A stretch of 56,335 bases of DNA from Synergistaceae bacterium (GCA_018436595.1 JAHDLC010000008.1:1-56335); one strand, 5' to 3'. Positions 33,832 to 42,525 are shown, counted from the stretch's first letter. Made by a program: numbers and translations. Notes: generated by a model from the sequence alone, not told the origin.

Positions 33832-34550
33832 TGGAACTTTTTCCTGCCATGGACCTTTACCAGGGTGAGATCGTCCGCCTCCGGCAAGGTCGTTTCGAAG
33901 AACGGACGGTGTTCGGCTCCGACATCGCGGGAACGGCCCGTTCATTCAGGGAAGAGGGGGCGGAATGGATCCACGTCATTGACCTCGAGGGAGCGAAAAA
34001 AGGATTCCCCTGCCACCTTTCCGCCATCGGGATGCTGCTGGACGCCGGGCTGAAAGTGCAGTACGGGGGTGGACTCCGGACGGAGGATCACCTGGAAGCA
34101 GCCTTTTCTGCGGGAGCCGAAAGAATTTACTCCGGCAGCCTGTTCGCTTCTGACCCTGCCGGAGGGAATATCCTTTTTCGGAGGTTCGGGAACAGGGTTA
34201 TTCCCGCCGTGGACATCCGGAACGGAAAGGTTGCCGTTTCCGGCTGGCAGGAAACGGCCCCATTCTCCCCCGAACAGCTTGTGGAGCGTATTGCGGCTTC
34301 GGGATTTACCCTTTTTCTCGTTACCGCCGTCCACAGGGACGGAACGGGAACGGGACCTGACCTTGAGATGTACCGCAGCCTCAGGAATTCGTTTCCCGAT
34401 CTTTCCATTATAGCCGCCGGAGGCATTTCGTCCCTAGAGAACATCCGCAGCCTGGCCGGCGCCGGAATGGCCGGGGCCGTACTGGGAAGGGCGCTGTACG
34501 AGGGAACGGTGCAACTCGGTGACGCCCTGAAGGAGGCTTCCGGATGCTGA
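33831..34550 (+). CDS. hisA: ProFAR isomerase (HisA)
   Basis: TIM-barrel Amadori isomerase of the fourth step, 239 residues. The catalytic aspartates are D8 (FPAMDLYQG) and D128 ([11 protein letters not shown]). The phosphate-binding ends YGGGLRT and [11 protein letters not shown] are clear. ATG 33831 shares one base with the hisH stop (TGATG). The long upstream extension in this frame is antisense-like sequence across hisH and is not used. Confidence 0.97.
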   Translation: MELFPAMDLYQGEIVRLRQGRFEERTVFGSDIAGTARSFREEGAEWIHVIDLEGAKKGFPCHLSAIGMLLDAGLKVQYGGGLRTEDHLEAAFSAGAERIYSGSLFASDPAGGNILFRRFGNRVIPAVDIRNGKVAVSGWQETAPFSPEQLVERIAASGFTLFLVTAVHRDGTGTGPDLEMYRSLRNSFPDLSIIAAGGISSLENIRSLAGAGMAGAVLGRALYEGTVQLGDALKEASGC

Positions 34551-35305
34551 CGAAAAGAATTATCCCCTGCCTTGACGTCAAGGAGGGAAGGGTGGTCAAG
34601 GGAGTGAACTTCGTGAACCTCAGGGATGCCGGGGACCCTGCCGCAATGGCCGCGGCCTACATGGAGGAAGGAGCCGACGAGCTGGTTTTCCTCGACATCA
34701 CTGCCTCGGCGGAGCGCAGGAGGACCATGACCGCCTGGGTATCGGCCGTTGCCGACGCCCTGTTCATCCCTTTCACCGTAGGCGGCGGGATATCGTCGGT
34801 TGAACAGGCACGGGAGATTGTCGCCCTCGGGGCGGACAAAATTTCGCTGAACTCCGCCGCAGTAAGAAATCCTTCCCTCATCGGGGAATGCGCCGCCCTG
34901 CTCGGGAAACAGGCTGTGGTCCTGGCCGTGGACGCCAGGCAATGCGGAGTGGAAAAGTGGGAGGTCTTTATCGACGGCGGGAGAACCGCTACGGGGCTTG
35001 ACGCCCTGAAGTGGATCGAAGAGGGCGTCCGAAGGGGGTGCGGGGAAATCCTGCTGACATCCATGGACAGGGACGGGGTGAAAACCGGCTATGACGACGA
35101 CCTCAACGGCCTCGCATCCGGCTCGGTTCACGTGCCCCTCATCGCCTCGGGCGGCGCGGGATCCATGGAGCACATCCTGGGCACATTCCGGGCAGGAAGC
35201 GACGCCGCCCTGGCGGCCTCCATCTTCCATTTCGGGGAGATACGCATTCCCGACCTGAAACGATATCTCGCGGAACGGGGCGTTCCCGTCCGCCCGTCGA
35301 GGTGA
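34544..35305 (+). CDS. hisF: Imidazole glycerol phosphate synthase, cyclase subunit
   Basis: TIM barrel that forms imidazole glycerol phosphate and AICAR with HisH-derived ammonia. The 253 residues include catalytic D11 ([13 protein letters not shown]) and D130 (LAVDAR), VGGGISS, and [15 protein letters not shown]. The start overlaps hisA by seven bases (ATGCTGA). Full family length, no anomalies. Confidence 0.98.
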   Translation: MLTKRIIPCLDVKEGRVVKGVNFVNLRDAGDPAAMAAAYMEEGADELVFLDITASAERRRTMTAWVSAVADALFIPFTVGGGISSVEQAREIVALGADKISLNSAAVRNPSLIGECAALLGKQAVVLAVDARQCGVEKWEVFIDGGRTATGLDALKWIEEGVRRGCGEILLTSMDRDGVKTGYDDDLNGLASGSVHVPLIASGGAGSMEHILGTFRAGSDAALAASIFHFGEIRIPDLKRYLAERGVPVRPSR

Positions 35306-35311
35306 TAGGAC

Positions 35312-35968
35312 GTGGCATTCTCATTGGACGATGTGAAATTCGGCAGCGACGGCCTGGTTCCTGTCATCGTGCAGGACGTGCTTTCAGGGGAAGTGCTCAT
35401 GATGGCCTGGGCGAACAGGGAAGCGCTGGAAGTCAGCCTTTCCTCGGGCATGCTGACCTTCTGGAGCAGGTCCCGCGGAACGCTGTGGAAGAAGGGGGAA
35501 ACAAGCGGAAACACCCTCGCCCTCCAGGAACTCAGACTGGACTGCGACGGGGATGCTCTTCTCGCCCTTGCGGAACCTGCGGGTCCCGCCTGTCACACCG
35601 GAGAGCGGTCGTGTTTCCACAGGCTTCTCACGACTCCCTGCGAGGGGCGGGGAACTTTTCCCGGAATCCTCTGGAGATACCTTGAAAAGCGGCGTCATGA
35701 CGACCCTGCCGAAAGCTACACGGCCCGGCTTCTGTCGAGGGGGCTGCGGAGGGTGGCGCAGAAGGTCGGGGAGGAAGGGGTGGAGACCGCCCTTGCGGTT
35801 GCGGCCGGAGACAGGAAGGAGACGATTTGCGAGGCGGCGGACCTTCTCTATCATCTCGAAGCGGCCCTACTCGCTTCAGGGGTGAGCCCCAGGGAAATCT
35901 ACGCCGAACTGGAACGGCGCCACGACAAGCCGTCGCCCCAGGGGCAAAGCACCGAGCGCCCCTCCTGA
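35312..35968 (+). CDS. hisI: Bifunctional PRA-CH hydrolase/PRA-PH (HisIE)
   Basis: Catalyses the second and third steps, 218 residues. The N-terminal HisI domain (about 1-110) has WSRSRGTLWKKGETSGN, the metal motif DCDGDALL and the cysteine cluster GPACHTGERSCF. The C-terminal HisE domain (about 115-205) has RRVAQKVGEEGVETALA and EAADLLYHLEAALL. The start is GTG 35312, six bases after hisF. Last gene of the operon; its last 70 bases overlap the convergent PHP gene. Confidence 0.96.
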   Translation: MAFSLDDVKFGSDGLVPVIVQDVLSGEVLMMAWANREALEVSLSSGMLTFWSRSRGTLWKKGETSGNTLALQELRLDCDGDALLALAEPAGPACHTGERSCFHRLLTTPCEGRGTFPGILWRYLEKRRHDDPAESYTARLLSRGLRRVAQKVGEEGVETALAVAAGDRKETICEAADLLYHLEAALLASGVSPREIYAELERRHDKPSPQGQSTERPS

Positions 35969-36684
35969 CCGCAGAGAGCCAGTTTAATCTCCCGGAAGCA
36001 TGGAGATTCGAGCATCATGGCGGTACACCTGTCCCGGGATATGGTGGAAAGCCTGTGGGAATCGGAAGAACGGATGAAGACCCGGTCGGGATACCGCTCT
36101 CTCCATCCGGAAAATTTGCTGTGGGAAACGGCGGGGGAAAGCTCCAGGGCATGGCAGGGGAAATCGTCCGGCACCGGGCCGAGGACGGCCTCATAGGAGA
36201 AGGACGGCCGGTCGAGGTGGGCAAGGATAACAAGACCTCCCCTGCTCCGGGCCTCTGCCGCCGTTTCGTCGGCTGTGTAGCCCGCTCCCTGGACGAGAAG
36301 AACCTCCTGCTCGCCCGTGATGCTGTTGTTCTTGTCGATGATCAGCTGATCTCCGAATATTTCGGGACGGTTTGCCACGGGAGGCATTTTCTTCCAGAGC
36401 CAGGCCTGAAAATCCCCGGCCTCAGAAAGGCCGGGGAAAATCACGACGATATGAATGTCTTCTGCAGTCTGCACTTCCATCCCCGGGAGAACGACCGGGA
36501 TGCCTTGAGCGGCGCCGGCCACGGCCATCACGTTGTCCGAGGCGTTGTGGTCTGTCACGGCGCAGAGGGCGATACCTGCCTCCCGGTAGGCCTCCACGAT
36601 CTCCGGGGCACCCATTTCCAGCTCTCCGCAGGGAGAAAGAACTGTATGAAGATGAAGATCCACCCAAAAGGGGAAAAGGCTCAT
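35899..36684 (-). CDS. PHP-domain phosphoesterase
   Basis: Predicted metal-dependent phosphoesterase of 261 residues. The PHP metal motifs appear in order: DLHLHTVLSPCG (residues 9-20), TDHNASDN, GMEVQT, an HLDRP histidine and SSDSH. ATG 36684 overlaps the stop of the upstream DRTGG gene as ATGA; the frame's earlier part lies in that gene. Its 3' end overlaps hisIE convergently by 70 bases. In this cassette it may hydrolyse a phosphorylated or nucleotide signal (inference). The substrate is unknown. Confidence 0.88.
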   Translation of the reverse strand: MSLFPFWVDLHLHTVLSPCGELEMGAPEIVEAYREAGIALCAVTDHNASDNVMAVAGAAQGIPVVLPGMEVQTAEDIHIVVIFPGLSEAGDFQAWLWKKMPPVANRPEIFGDQLIIDKNNSITGEQEVLLVQGAGYTADETAAEARSRGGLVILAHLDRPSFSYEAVLGPVPDDFPCHALELSPAVSHSKFSGWRERYPDRVFIRSSDSHRLSTISRDRCTAMMLESPCFREIKLALCGQEGRSVLCPWGDGLSWRRSSSA

Positions 36685-37025
36685 GACGGCCTTCCCAGGC
36701 CGGCCTCCCAGAGCCTTCCGGCGGCCTCGAAGGCAGACAGACGGGTACACGCAAGGGTTATGCCTTCGGAAAGGCACCGGTCGACGAGTTCCTTTTCCGG
36801 CTTTCTCCCGGAAGCTATGAGGATAAAGGGCACATCCTTGAGGACCGCCACCGCCGCCACGTTCAGGTGGACCTGAATGGTGATCCACATCCATCCTTCT
36901 CTGGCCTCCGCCATGATAAAGCTCAGCAGATCCCCGGAGACGACGCCTCCGATCTCCCTGGCCTGGTCACCTGGTGAGCAGACGGTGAGATCCAGGCAGT
37001 CGCCTATTTCCGAAACTCTCATCAT
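36681..37025 (-). CDS. DRTGG-domain protein (downstream copy)
   Basis: Single-domain protein of 114 residues resembling the DRTGG regulatory module. Characteristic parts are VVSGDLLSFIMAEAREGWMW, ITIQVHLNVAAVAVL and the C-terminal TLACTRLSAFEAAGRLWEAG. DRTGG domains occur fused to CBS domains and to phosphotransacetylase-like proteins and are thought to bind small ligands. The start overlaps the stop of the hydrogenase-like gene (ATGATGA), and its stop overlaps the PHP start. Two ATGs in tandem (37025, 37022) are equally possible. Confidence 0.82.
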   Translation of the reverse strand: MMRVSEIGDCLDLTVCSPGDQAREIGGVVSGDLLSFIMAEAREGWMWITIQVHLNVAAVAVLKDVPFILIASGRKPEKELVDRCLSEGITLACTRLSAFEAAGRLWEAGLGRPS

Positions 37026-38338
37026 CTCTGCCTCCTTTTGCCGGAGGGGTGAAGGGTGTGGGGAAGCTTTGAGGAAAGGGCCTGGATCTCTCCGCTCAGG
37101 GAGGTGATCCGCTCTCTCAGCTTGAAGATGCAGTCCGTTACTTCTCCCTGGCCGCGGACGATGTCCTCCGCCAGGGCACGGCAGGAGGGACGGCCGCAGG
37201 AACCGCAGTCGATGTGCGGCAGTCCTGCGTAAATGGCGTCCATCTCCCTGAGCTTGGCCATGGCCTCCCCAAGATCCTGGGAAAGGGGCAGCCGCTCCTT
37301 TACCTGGATCGGATTTTCCAGGCGCCATATCCCTTTTTCATACCAGGTGCGGATTTCTTCCATCTCTTCGTGGGAGGGAAGCCACTCCGTCTCGATGTTT
37401 TCCAGGCGGAGCTGGGAGAGGAACCGGGACTCGTATGTTCCCGTTCCTCCGATACATCCAAGGTCGCAGGCCCGGCATTCGATGAAATCCACCCCTCCGA
37501 GCCGCCCGAGCTCCAGTTCGTTGAGCAGGTCCATGGTATTCCTCAGGCCGGAAACGGCTATTGAGGTAAGCCCCTTGTCCGAGAAAGAGGAAATATGTTT
37601 TGCCTCTCCCCCGGTAATGGACCAGAGAAGCCACCTCCTGCTTATGGCCTTCGTCTTCGTTCCGGTGACCTTGACATTGTAGGCGAGAAGATCGCGGATG
37701 ACCTTTTTCACGCTTACCACGTACTCGAGAGAGCTCTTCCCCCTGCCTACGGGATTCCGGACCAGGGTGGCCTTCGCGGGACAGGGGGCGACAAGGGTTA
37801 CTTTTTCCCCTCCCCCGGTGGCATCCCTCCAGATGGTGACCGCCGTCTCCAGGGGAGATTCCACCGGCAGGATTCTTCCGACCAGCTCAGGAAAATTGAT
37901 CTGGATGAGCCTGATGACGGCAGGGCAGTAGGTGGAGATGTAGGGAAGATTCTCTCCCCCTTCCCTTATAATGGCGGCCGAAGCATACGCCGCAAGGTCA
38001 AAGGCTGTGGATGCATACTCGGAAATATCCCTGAGCCCGTGATGCTCCAGGGCCTCCTTCATCAGCCGGGGGCGTGAATAGGCCCCCACCTGGACGTAGA
38101 ATGTGGGATCCGCCATAAGGATCAGCCCTTCCCTGGAACGGAGAAGATCCCATTCATCCTCGTTCACGGTGATGGCCTTGTCCCTGCAGCTTCGTATGCA
38201 TTCCCCGCAGTCAATGCAGAGATCCGGGATGATGCGTATCAGCCCGTCGATTACCCGGATCGCCTCGGTAGGGCAGGATTTGATGCAGTTGGCGCACCCC
38301 CTGCACTGGGCCTCACGAACCCTGATTCCTCCGGACAC
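37022..38338 (-). CDS. [FeFe]-hydrogenase-like iron-sulfur protein, probable sensor
   Basis: 438-residue protein built as a two-cluster ferredoxin domain, a hydrogenase H-domain and a C-terminal Fe-S motif. Ferredoxin cysteines are C12, C15, C18, C22 and C41, C44, C47, C51. H-cluster-type ligands are C138 (STYCPAV), C186 (APCPAK, with the conserved lysine) and C291/C295 (ACDLGC, matching C-x3-C). The cysteine that relays protons in catalytic enzymes (first C of TSCCP) is replaced by Tyr. IDCGSCGRPSC near the C-terminus resembles a four-iron Fes motif. These changes, and the GHKL ATPase and DRTGG neighbours, suggest a redox or hydrogen sensor. I chose GTG 38338, which AAGGAG precedes by 8 bases. 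Confidence 0.85.
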   Translation of the reverse strand: MSGGIRVREAQCRGCANCIKSCPTEAIRVIDGLIRIIPDLCIDCGECIRSCRDKAITVNEDEWDLLRSREGLILMADPTFYVQVGAYSRPRLMKEALEHHGLRDISEYASTAFDLAAYASAAIIREGGENLPYISTYCPAVIRLIQINFPELVGRILPVESPLETAVTIWRDATGGGEKVTLVAPCPAKATLVRNPVGRGKSSLEYVVSVKKVIRDLLAYNVKVTGTKTKAISRRWLLWSITGGEAKHISSFSDKGLTSIAVSGLRNTMDLLNELELGRLGGVDFIECRACDLGCIGGTGTYESRFLSQLRLENIETEWLPSHEEMEEIRTWYEKGIWRLENPIQVKERLPLSQDLGEAMAKLREMDAIYAGLPHIDCGSCGRPSCRALAEDIVRGQGEVTDCIFKLRERITSLSGEIQALSSKLPHTLHPSGKRRQR

Positions 38339-38396
38339 CTTCACCACTCCTTCGTGTCATTCCAGTACTGAATGCCGTTCATGACGGGTGGAAAGC

Positions 38397-38831
38397 TCAC
38401 TGTCCCGGAAAGTTGATTCTCGCTGTGAGAACCGTGCCGACCCCCACTTCCGTCTCAATGTTCATCCCGTCTGAATTCCGTTCAATATTCGGCAGTCCCA
38501 TGCCCGCTCCGAAACCAAGCTCCCGGATCTCGTCGGAAGCGGTGGAGTATCCTTCCTGCATGGCCAGGGCCACGTCGGGAATACCCGGCCCCTGGTCAGA
38601 AGCCAAAATCTCGAGGTGATCCGGAGCCACTGTCATGCGGATTGTTCCCCCGCCCGCATGAATCATGGCGTTCATCTCGGCCTCATAGGCCACCACCGCC
38701 GCCCTGCGGACCACTTCCGACGGAATTCCGAGCATCTTGAGGGTCGCCCGAAATTTCGTAGAGGCTTCGCCGATAGCGGTGAAATCCCCCGCCTGGATGG
38801 TGTACTCTTCGACGTACGGCTCCTGCCCCAC
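38397..38831 (-). CDS. GHKL ATPase, anti-sigma-factor kinase type
   Basis: Small stand-alone histidine-kinase-like ATPase of 144 residues, similar to RsbW/SpoIIAB proteins. The N-box is YEAEMNAMIHAGGG, G1 is DQGPGI and G2 is GFGAGMGLP. There is no dimerisation histidine, so it should act as a serine/threonine switch kinase or an ATP-dependent binding module. GTG 38831 follows GAGGGGTG and lies three bases after the upstream DRTGG stop. A partner STAS anti-anti-sigma protein is not encoded nearby. That leaves the DRTGG proteins or the hydrogenase-like protein as candidate partners (inference). Confidence 0.88.
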   Translation of the reverse strand: MGQEPYVEEYTIQAGDFTAIGEASTKFRATLKMLGIPSEVVRRAAVVAYEAEMNAMIHAGGGTIRMTVAPDHLEILASDQGPGIPDVALAMQEGYSTASDEIRELGFGAGMGLPNIERNSDGMNIETEVGVGTVLTARINFPGQ

Positions 38832-38834
38832 GCT

Positions 38835-39200
38835 CTACACCCCTCTGTCTGGAATATGACAGGGCAGAATTCCTTTCGCGAACAGAATGCCGCACGTCTC
38901 GAACATGCTCATCTGGCACAGAAGCACAGGCATCTTGATCTGGGATGCAAGCTTCACCGCCGCCTCCTGGGGCTTCTTTCCGCGGACGAAGACCACAGCG
39001 GGAAGATCGAGCATCTGGGCGGTCCTGACGATCTGGATGTTCGTCAGCCCGGTGAGGAGTAGGGATCCCGGACGGGCGAAGGCCAGCACATCGCTCATGA
39101 GGTCGGCGCCATAAGCGCACTCGATGTCGATGGAGTCAAGAAGTTCCTCTCCGTACAGCACTTCCGCCCGTATGTTCTGCACCACGTCCCGCAATTTCAT
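38835..39200 (-). CDS. DRTGG-domain protein (upstream copy)
   Basis: 121-residue protein of the DRTGG family. Recognisable parts are IECAYGADLMSDVLAF, GSLLLTGLTNIQIVRTAQMLDLPAVVFVRGK and the C-terminal MPVLLCQMSMFETCGILFAKG. ATG 39200 has GGAGGATG upstream and is chosen over an in-frame start 27 codons earlier. It is not identical to the other DRTGG copy in the cassette and keeps two cysteines (C115-type region) that the other lacks. Ligand unknown. Confidence 0.82.
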   Translation of the reverse strand: MKLRDVVQNIRAEVLYGEELLDSIDIECAYGADLMSDVLAFARPGSLLLTGLTNIQIVRTAQMLDLPAVVFVRGKKPQEAAVKLASQIKMPVLLCQMSMFETCGILFAKGILPCHIPDRGV

Positions 39201-39240
39201 ATCGTCATCCTCCTCAATGGTAAAAACAGCGACATTATTT

Positions 39241-40419
39241 TCAGGGTAAATATCCCGGGCCCGTAACCGTAAAAAAATCAATCGGTCTGAAGGCCCGGTC
39301 CTTCACCTCGAGAATGGCGACTTCCCTGGCAAAGGGCCGGTGAGTAGCAGGGTTGACAGTAAGGGGAAAAGAGCCGAGGGCAAAATCCGCGGCTGACTCC
39401 ATGGCTTTCGCCAGGAGTTCCGGTTCAGGTGAACCCGCCCTTCGGAAACCCTCAAAAATCCACCCGCAGGCAGCATACGCCCTGCCGGCGGCGCTTGCAT
39501 CCCTGACGACAGCCCTGGTGCGCCTCCAAATTTCCCGCCCCAGGGTGACAAAGGACCTGTCCCTCTCCAGGGGAACCTCCTGATCGGCGGCCAGAACTCC
39601 GTTAAAGGAGAGAAGGATCCGGCCGGGCTCCCCTCCGTACCAGATCCGAAAGGCTCCTTCTTTTCTCCGGACAGCTCTCCAGATATCCCGGACAACCATG
39701 GATCCTGCCCAAGACACAAGAACGGACACACCATCGGATATGGCCTCGTCCTCGATCATCCTGAAAGAATCCGGTCCCGCCCCCGCCAGCCAGAAATGGG
39801 TTACTGACAGGCCTGAAGATGACAGCATGTCACCGAGATTCCTTGCAAAACGTTCAAGGGAAGGGTCAAAACGGTCCCCGAGGATCGCCACCCCATTCCT
39901 CCGATCAAGGCTCCTTTTTGCATATTCGGCAAAAGCAACTATCCGAAAATCCCTGTAAAGGTCAAGGGCAAACATCATGGGAAGAGGAACTCCCCCCTCG
40001 GTGATGCCGCTTCCTTCACCGTAAGCAGACAGAAAAACCGGACCCGACCTGCCGAGCAGGGGGCGAAGAAGGGAAACATCATCCGCTCCTCCGAGGGAAA
40101 GTACTGCGGCTACCCCGTTCTCCCTCCAGCGGGTCACCCGCTCCTCCGCATTTTCTTCTGACAGGGGAGGTTCCTTCAAAAAACGGATGTCCCTCCCGGC
40201 CACTCCGTCGGGGCTGTCCTTCACCTTCCATTCGGCATACCGGACGGCCCCGAGAGCGGATATCCCGCTCTCGGTCTCCCAGCCTCCCGGAGGGGGCAGC
40301 ACCGCCACCTGCCAGATCCATCCGTCCTCTACCCCTATGGAAAGGTCCTCGGCAAAACCCGGTCGAGGGCAAAAAAAGAAGGGCAGGAGAAGGAGAAGAA
40401 TAATTTTTTTACGATCCAT
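39241..40419 (-). CDS. Periplasmic binding protein, branched-chain amino-acid type fold
   Basis: 392-residue exported protein. A signal peptide covers about 1-23 (KKIILLLLLPFFFCPRPGFA). The rest resembles type I periplasmic binding proteins (Peripla_BP_6). Supporting segments are VAAVLSLGGADDVSLLRPLLGRSGPVFLSAYGEGSG and YAKRSLDRRNGVAILGDRFDPSLERFARNLGDML. No transporter permease or ATPase lies nearby, so it may serve as a sensor or an orphan receptor. It lies 40 bases upstream of the DRTGG gene and may belong to the cassette. The Shine-Dalgarno is weak. Family assignment is from pattern only. Confidence 0.7.
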   Translation of the reverse strand: MDRKKIILLLLLPFFFCPRPGFAEDLSIGVEDGWIWQVAVLPPPGGWETESGISALGAVRYAEWKVKDSPDGVAGRDIRFLKEPPLSEENAEERVTRWRENGVAAVLSLGGADDVSLLRPLLGRSGPVFLSAYGEGSGITEGGVPLPMMFALDLYRDFRIVAFAEYAKRSLDRRNGVAILGDRFDPSLERFARNLGDMLSSSGLSVTHFWLAGAGPDSFRMIEDEAISDGVSVLVSWAGSMVVRDIWRAVRRKEGAFRIWYGGEPGRILLSFNGVLAADQEVPLERDRSFVTLGREIWRRTRAVVRDASAAGRAYAACGWIFEGFRRAGSPEPELLAKAMESAADFALGSFPLTVNPATHRPFAREVAILEVKDRAFRPIDFFTVTGPGYLP

Positions 40420-40443
40420 CAGTCAGGCCGGGGGAGGAAAGAA

Positions 40444-40941
40444 TCACCTTTTGTAGCCGATGATCGAGCGGAGCAGATTCTTTCTTTTCTCCACATCCTC
40501 ACCGGTCTCCACACCCCTGGGGACAAAGCCGTCGATAACCCCGGCAATTCCTCGTCCCTGGCCGCTCTCGCACACGATGGCCTGAATAGGGTTCGCCGTG
40601 GCGGCGAAAATACGGCAGACTTCCTGACAGTCCTTGATCCTGTTGAGAACGTTGATGGGATACCCGTTCCGGAGAACCACCACGAAAGAATGTCCGCAGG
40701 CGATTTTTTCGGCGTTCGCCGTGGCCACCGCCACCAGTTCTTCATCGTTTCCGTCCCTCCGGATGAGACAGTCTCCGGAAGCTTCGCAGAAGGCGATTCC
40801 AAAACGGAGAGACGGCGACGAGGTTACGAGGACTTCGAAAAGATCCTCCACGGTCTTGATAAAGTGGCTCTGCCCAAGGATGATATTGCAGTCCTCGGGG
40901 AACTCCAGCTGCACAAGGGACCACCTGGTGATTTCCGGCAC
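40444..40941 (-). CDS. Adenosine-specific kinase family protein (DUF355)
   Basis: 165-residue protein that matches the small adenosine-specific kinase family (PF04008), studied mainly in archaea. Segments consistent with it are [61 protein letters not shown] and the C-terminal [14 protein letters not shown] 40941 follows GAGGGG at 9 bases; in-frame sequence further upstream overlaps the HAD gene and is ignored. It precedes the binding-protein gene by 24 bases. A nucleoside role fits a signalling cassette but is not shown here. Confidence 0.8.
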   Translation of the reverse strand: MPEITRWSLVQLEFPEDCNIILGQSHFIKTVEDLFEVLVTSSPSLRFGIAFCEASGDCLIRRDGNDEELVAVATANAEKIACGHSFVVVLRNGYPINVLNRIKDCQEVCRIFAATANPIQAIVCESGQGRGIAGVIDGFVPRGVETGEDVEKRKNLLRSIIGYKR

Positions 40942-41035
40942 GGTTGTTTCCCCTCCTCGTTTAGTCGTTCGCTGCATTCCGAAACCTGCTTTTACAAAAG
41001 CGTGTTTTCTTTTCATTGCAAAGGGAAAGGAGTCT

Positions 41036-41869
41036 TTATAATAATACAACAGGGGAGGCGATTTCGTAACGGCTCCCCTCCCACTCCAGGAGCCATTCCG
41101 CCAGGGAGGCGAATCCGTGCCTGTCCGCCGACGGCATGATGACACGGGCGATTTTCAGCACATCGTCGGCGGCATCTTCAGGGGCTGCGGCAATATGGGC
41201 CGAAGAGAGAAGCTCCATGTCGTTGTGATGATCTCCCGCAGCCACCACCAGCTCCGGCCGCTCGGAGAGGGTTTCGATCCAGGAAGCCAGGGCCGCTCCC
41301 TTGGACACTCCCCTGGGGAGAATATCGAGAAAGCCGTCTCCCGCCTGGACAATTTCCGCCCTTTCGGAAAACCGGCTTTTCAGTTCGTACTGGAGTGTTC
41401 GTATGCAGCCGGGAACACCATGGAAAATCACCCTGTACACTTTCGAGGGGGAAGATGGGCTTTCCATGGTGTCATCCACCGGCACGCCGGAAGCGGCAAA
41501 AAAATCCCGGGTCATCACATCGCTGTACCGGCAAAATGCTCTTTCGTCCCCGATGATCTGGAGTTCAACCGGATGATTCCACCCTGCCTCAACGATCTCA
41601 AGCGCAAGCCCGGGGTCCATGGGAGTTTCGCAGAGAGACCTGCCGCTGGATGGATCCATCACCCTGCCCCCGTCATACACTATAGCAGGAAGGGACGAAC
41701 CTATCCCCCTGATATGGGATATGGCCGTTGCGAGAATTCGTCCCGTTGCCACCATGAGGCTCCAGCCGTTCTCCCTCAGGCGGGCGCAGGCAAGTTCCAC
41801 CTCCGGGGAAACAGACTCGCCCCGGGAAAGAGTTTCGTCAATATCTGTGACAAGAAGCTTGAATGCCAT
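41036..41869 (-). CDS. HAD-superfamily phosphatase, Cof type
   Basis: 277-residue cytoplasmic phosphatase with a C2B cap. Motif I is [10 protein letters not shown], with Glu in the place of the usual Gly of DxDGT, motif II is MVATGR, and motif IV is [14 protein letters not shown]. Cof-type enzymes dephosphorylate sugar phosphates, FMN or pyridoxal phosphate; substrate is not predictable. ATG 41869 has GAGAGTGAG upstream. A terminator precedes it and the adenosine-kinase-type gene follows after about 95 bases. Confidence 0.88.
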   Translation of the reverse strand: MAFKLLVTDIDETLSRGESVSPEVELACARLRENGWSLMVATGRILATAISHIRGIGSSLPAIVYDGGRVMDPSSGRSLCETPMDPGLALEIVEAGWNHPVELQIIGDERAFCRYSDVMTRDFFAASGVPVDDTMESPSSPSKVYRVIFHGVPGCIRTLQYELKSRFSERAEIVQAGDGFLDILPRGVSKGAALASWIETLSERPELVVAAGDHHNDMELLSSAHIAAAPEDAADDVLKIARVIMPSADRHGFASLAEWLLEWEGSRYEIASPVVLL

Positions 41870-41887
41870 AATCTCACTCTCCAATAG

Positions 41888-41941
41888 AAAAAAAGGAGGC
41901 CTGGACAACCCCCCGCGTTCTCAGGGGGGAGGCGGGCCTCC
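41888..41941 (-). terminator. Terminator after ompH
   Basis: Minus strand: outer stem GGAGGCC/GGCCTCC (41895-41901 with 41935-41941) enclosing a CCCCC/GGGGG helix, followed by seven Us (41888-41894). It separates ompH from the HAD gene. A second smaller hairpin (CCTCA...TGAGG, 41957-41982) lies between it and ompH. Confidence 0.85.
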
Positions 41942-41988
41942 GTCGCTCTCATAACCTCATGACCGCCGCAGCGGTGTGAGGCTGGACT

Positions 41989-42432
41989 CTATTTCTTCGC
42001 AGCGTTTTTCTTGAGCTCCTGGATTACGTCATCGGTAATGTCGATGCCGCCGAAGTAGACCGCCGACTTCTCGATGACCACTGTCACTTTCTTGACCTTC
42101 GCCACGGTGCGGACCGCAAGCTCGGCCTCCTTGAAAATGGGCTGCATGAGCCGCTGCTCTTCCTGGGCAAGCTCGTTCCGTTTCGTGTTGAAGATCTGGG
42201 CCTTCTTGTTCTGATCAGGTTCCTTGTCAACAGCCAGCTTCATCTCGTTTTCCTTGGTCCTGCTGATCTGCTGAAGCTGCTTTGTCACGCCCTCGAACCT
42301 CGGGTGCTGGAAGATGATCTTCTGGGAATCGATCACGCCGATCTTTTCATCGGCAGCGGCCACGACGGAAGTAAAGATGACAAACAGCACCGCCACGGAA
42401 AGAAGAACGCCCAAACGCTTAACAGAAAACAT
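41989..42432 (-). CDS. OmpH/Skp-family periplasmic chaperone
   Basis: 147-residue exported protein. A signal peptide ends near VVAAA-DEK (about 28). The mature part starts KIGVIDSQKIIFQHPRFEGV and continues as a long charged helical stretch (EMKLAVDKEPDQNKKAQIF, then QEEQRLMQPIFKEAE), typical of the Skp tentacles. It ends with VIEKSAVYFGGIDITDDVIQEL, the conserved OmpH C-terminal block. Skp escorts outer-membrane proteins, so its presence supports a diderm cell. ATG 42432 has GGGGGTAG upstream. Confidence 0.9.
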   Translation of the reverse strand: MFSVKRLGVLLSVAVLFVIFTSVVAAADEKIGVIDSQKIIFQHPRFEGVTKQLQQISRTKENEMKLAVDKEPDQNKKAQIFNTKRNELAQEEQRLMQPIFKEAELAVRTVAKVKKVTVVIEKSAVYFGGIDITDDVIQELKKNAAKK

Positions 42433-42478
42433 ACAACTACCCCCTCGATACGTCTCAGAAATATCGGACACGGTTGAA

Positions 42479-42507
42479 ATTGTAGCTGGAAACCCTACGA
42501 AAGTCCA
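42479..42507 (-). promoter_or_regulatory. Promoter of ompH
   Basis: Minus-strand TGGACT (42502-42507), 17-base spacer, TACAAT (42479-42484), about 45 bases before the ompH start. Confidence 0.6.
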
Positions 42508-42525
42508 GGTAAATTTACGGGTAAA

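Noticed and set aside
37022-38338. Catalytic hydrogen-producing [FeFe] hydrogenase
   Set aside because: The proton-relay cysteine position is Tyr and the partners are signalling-type proteins rather than NuoE/NuoF-like electron-transfer subunits.
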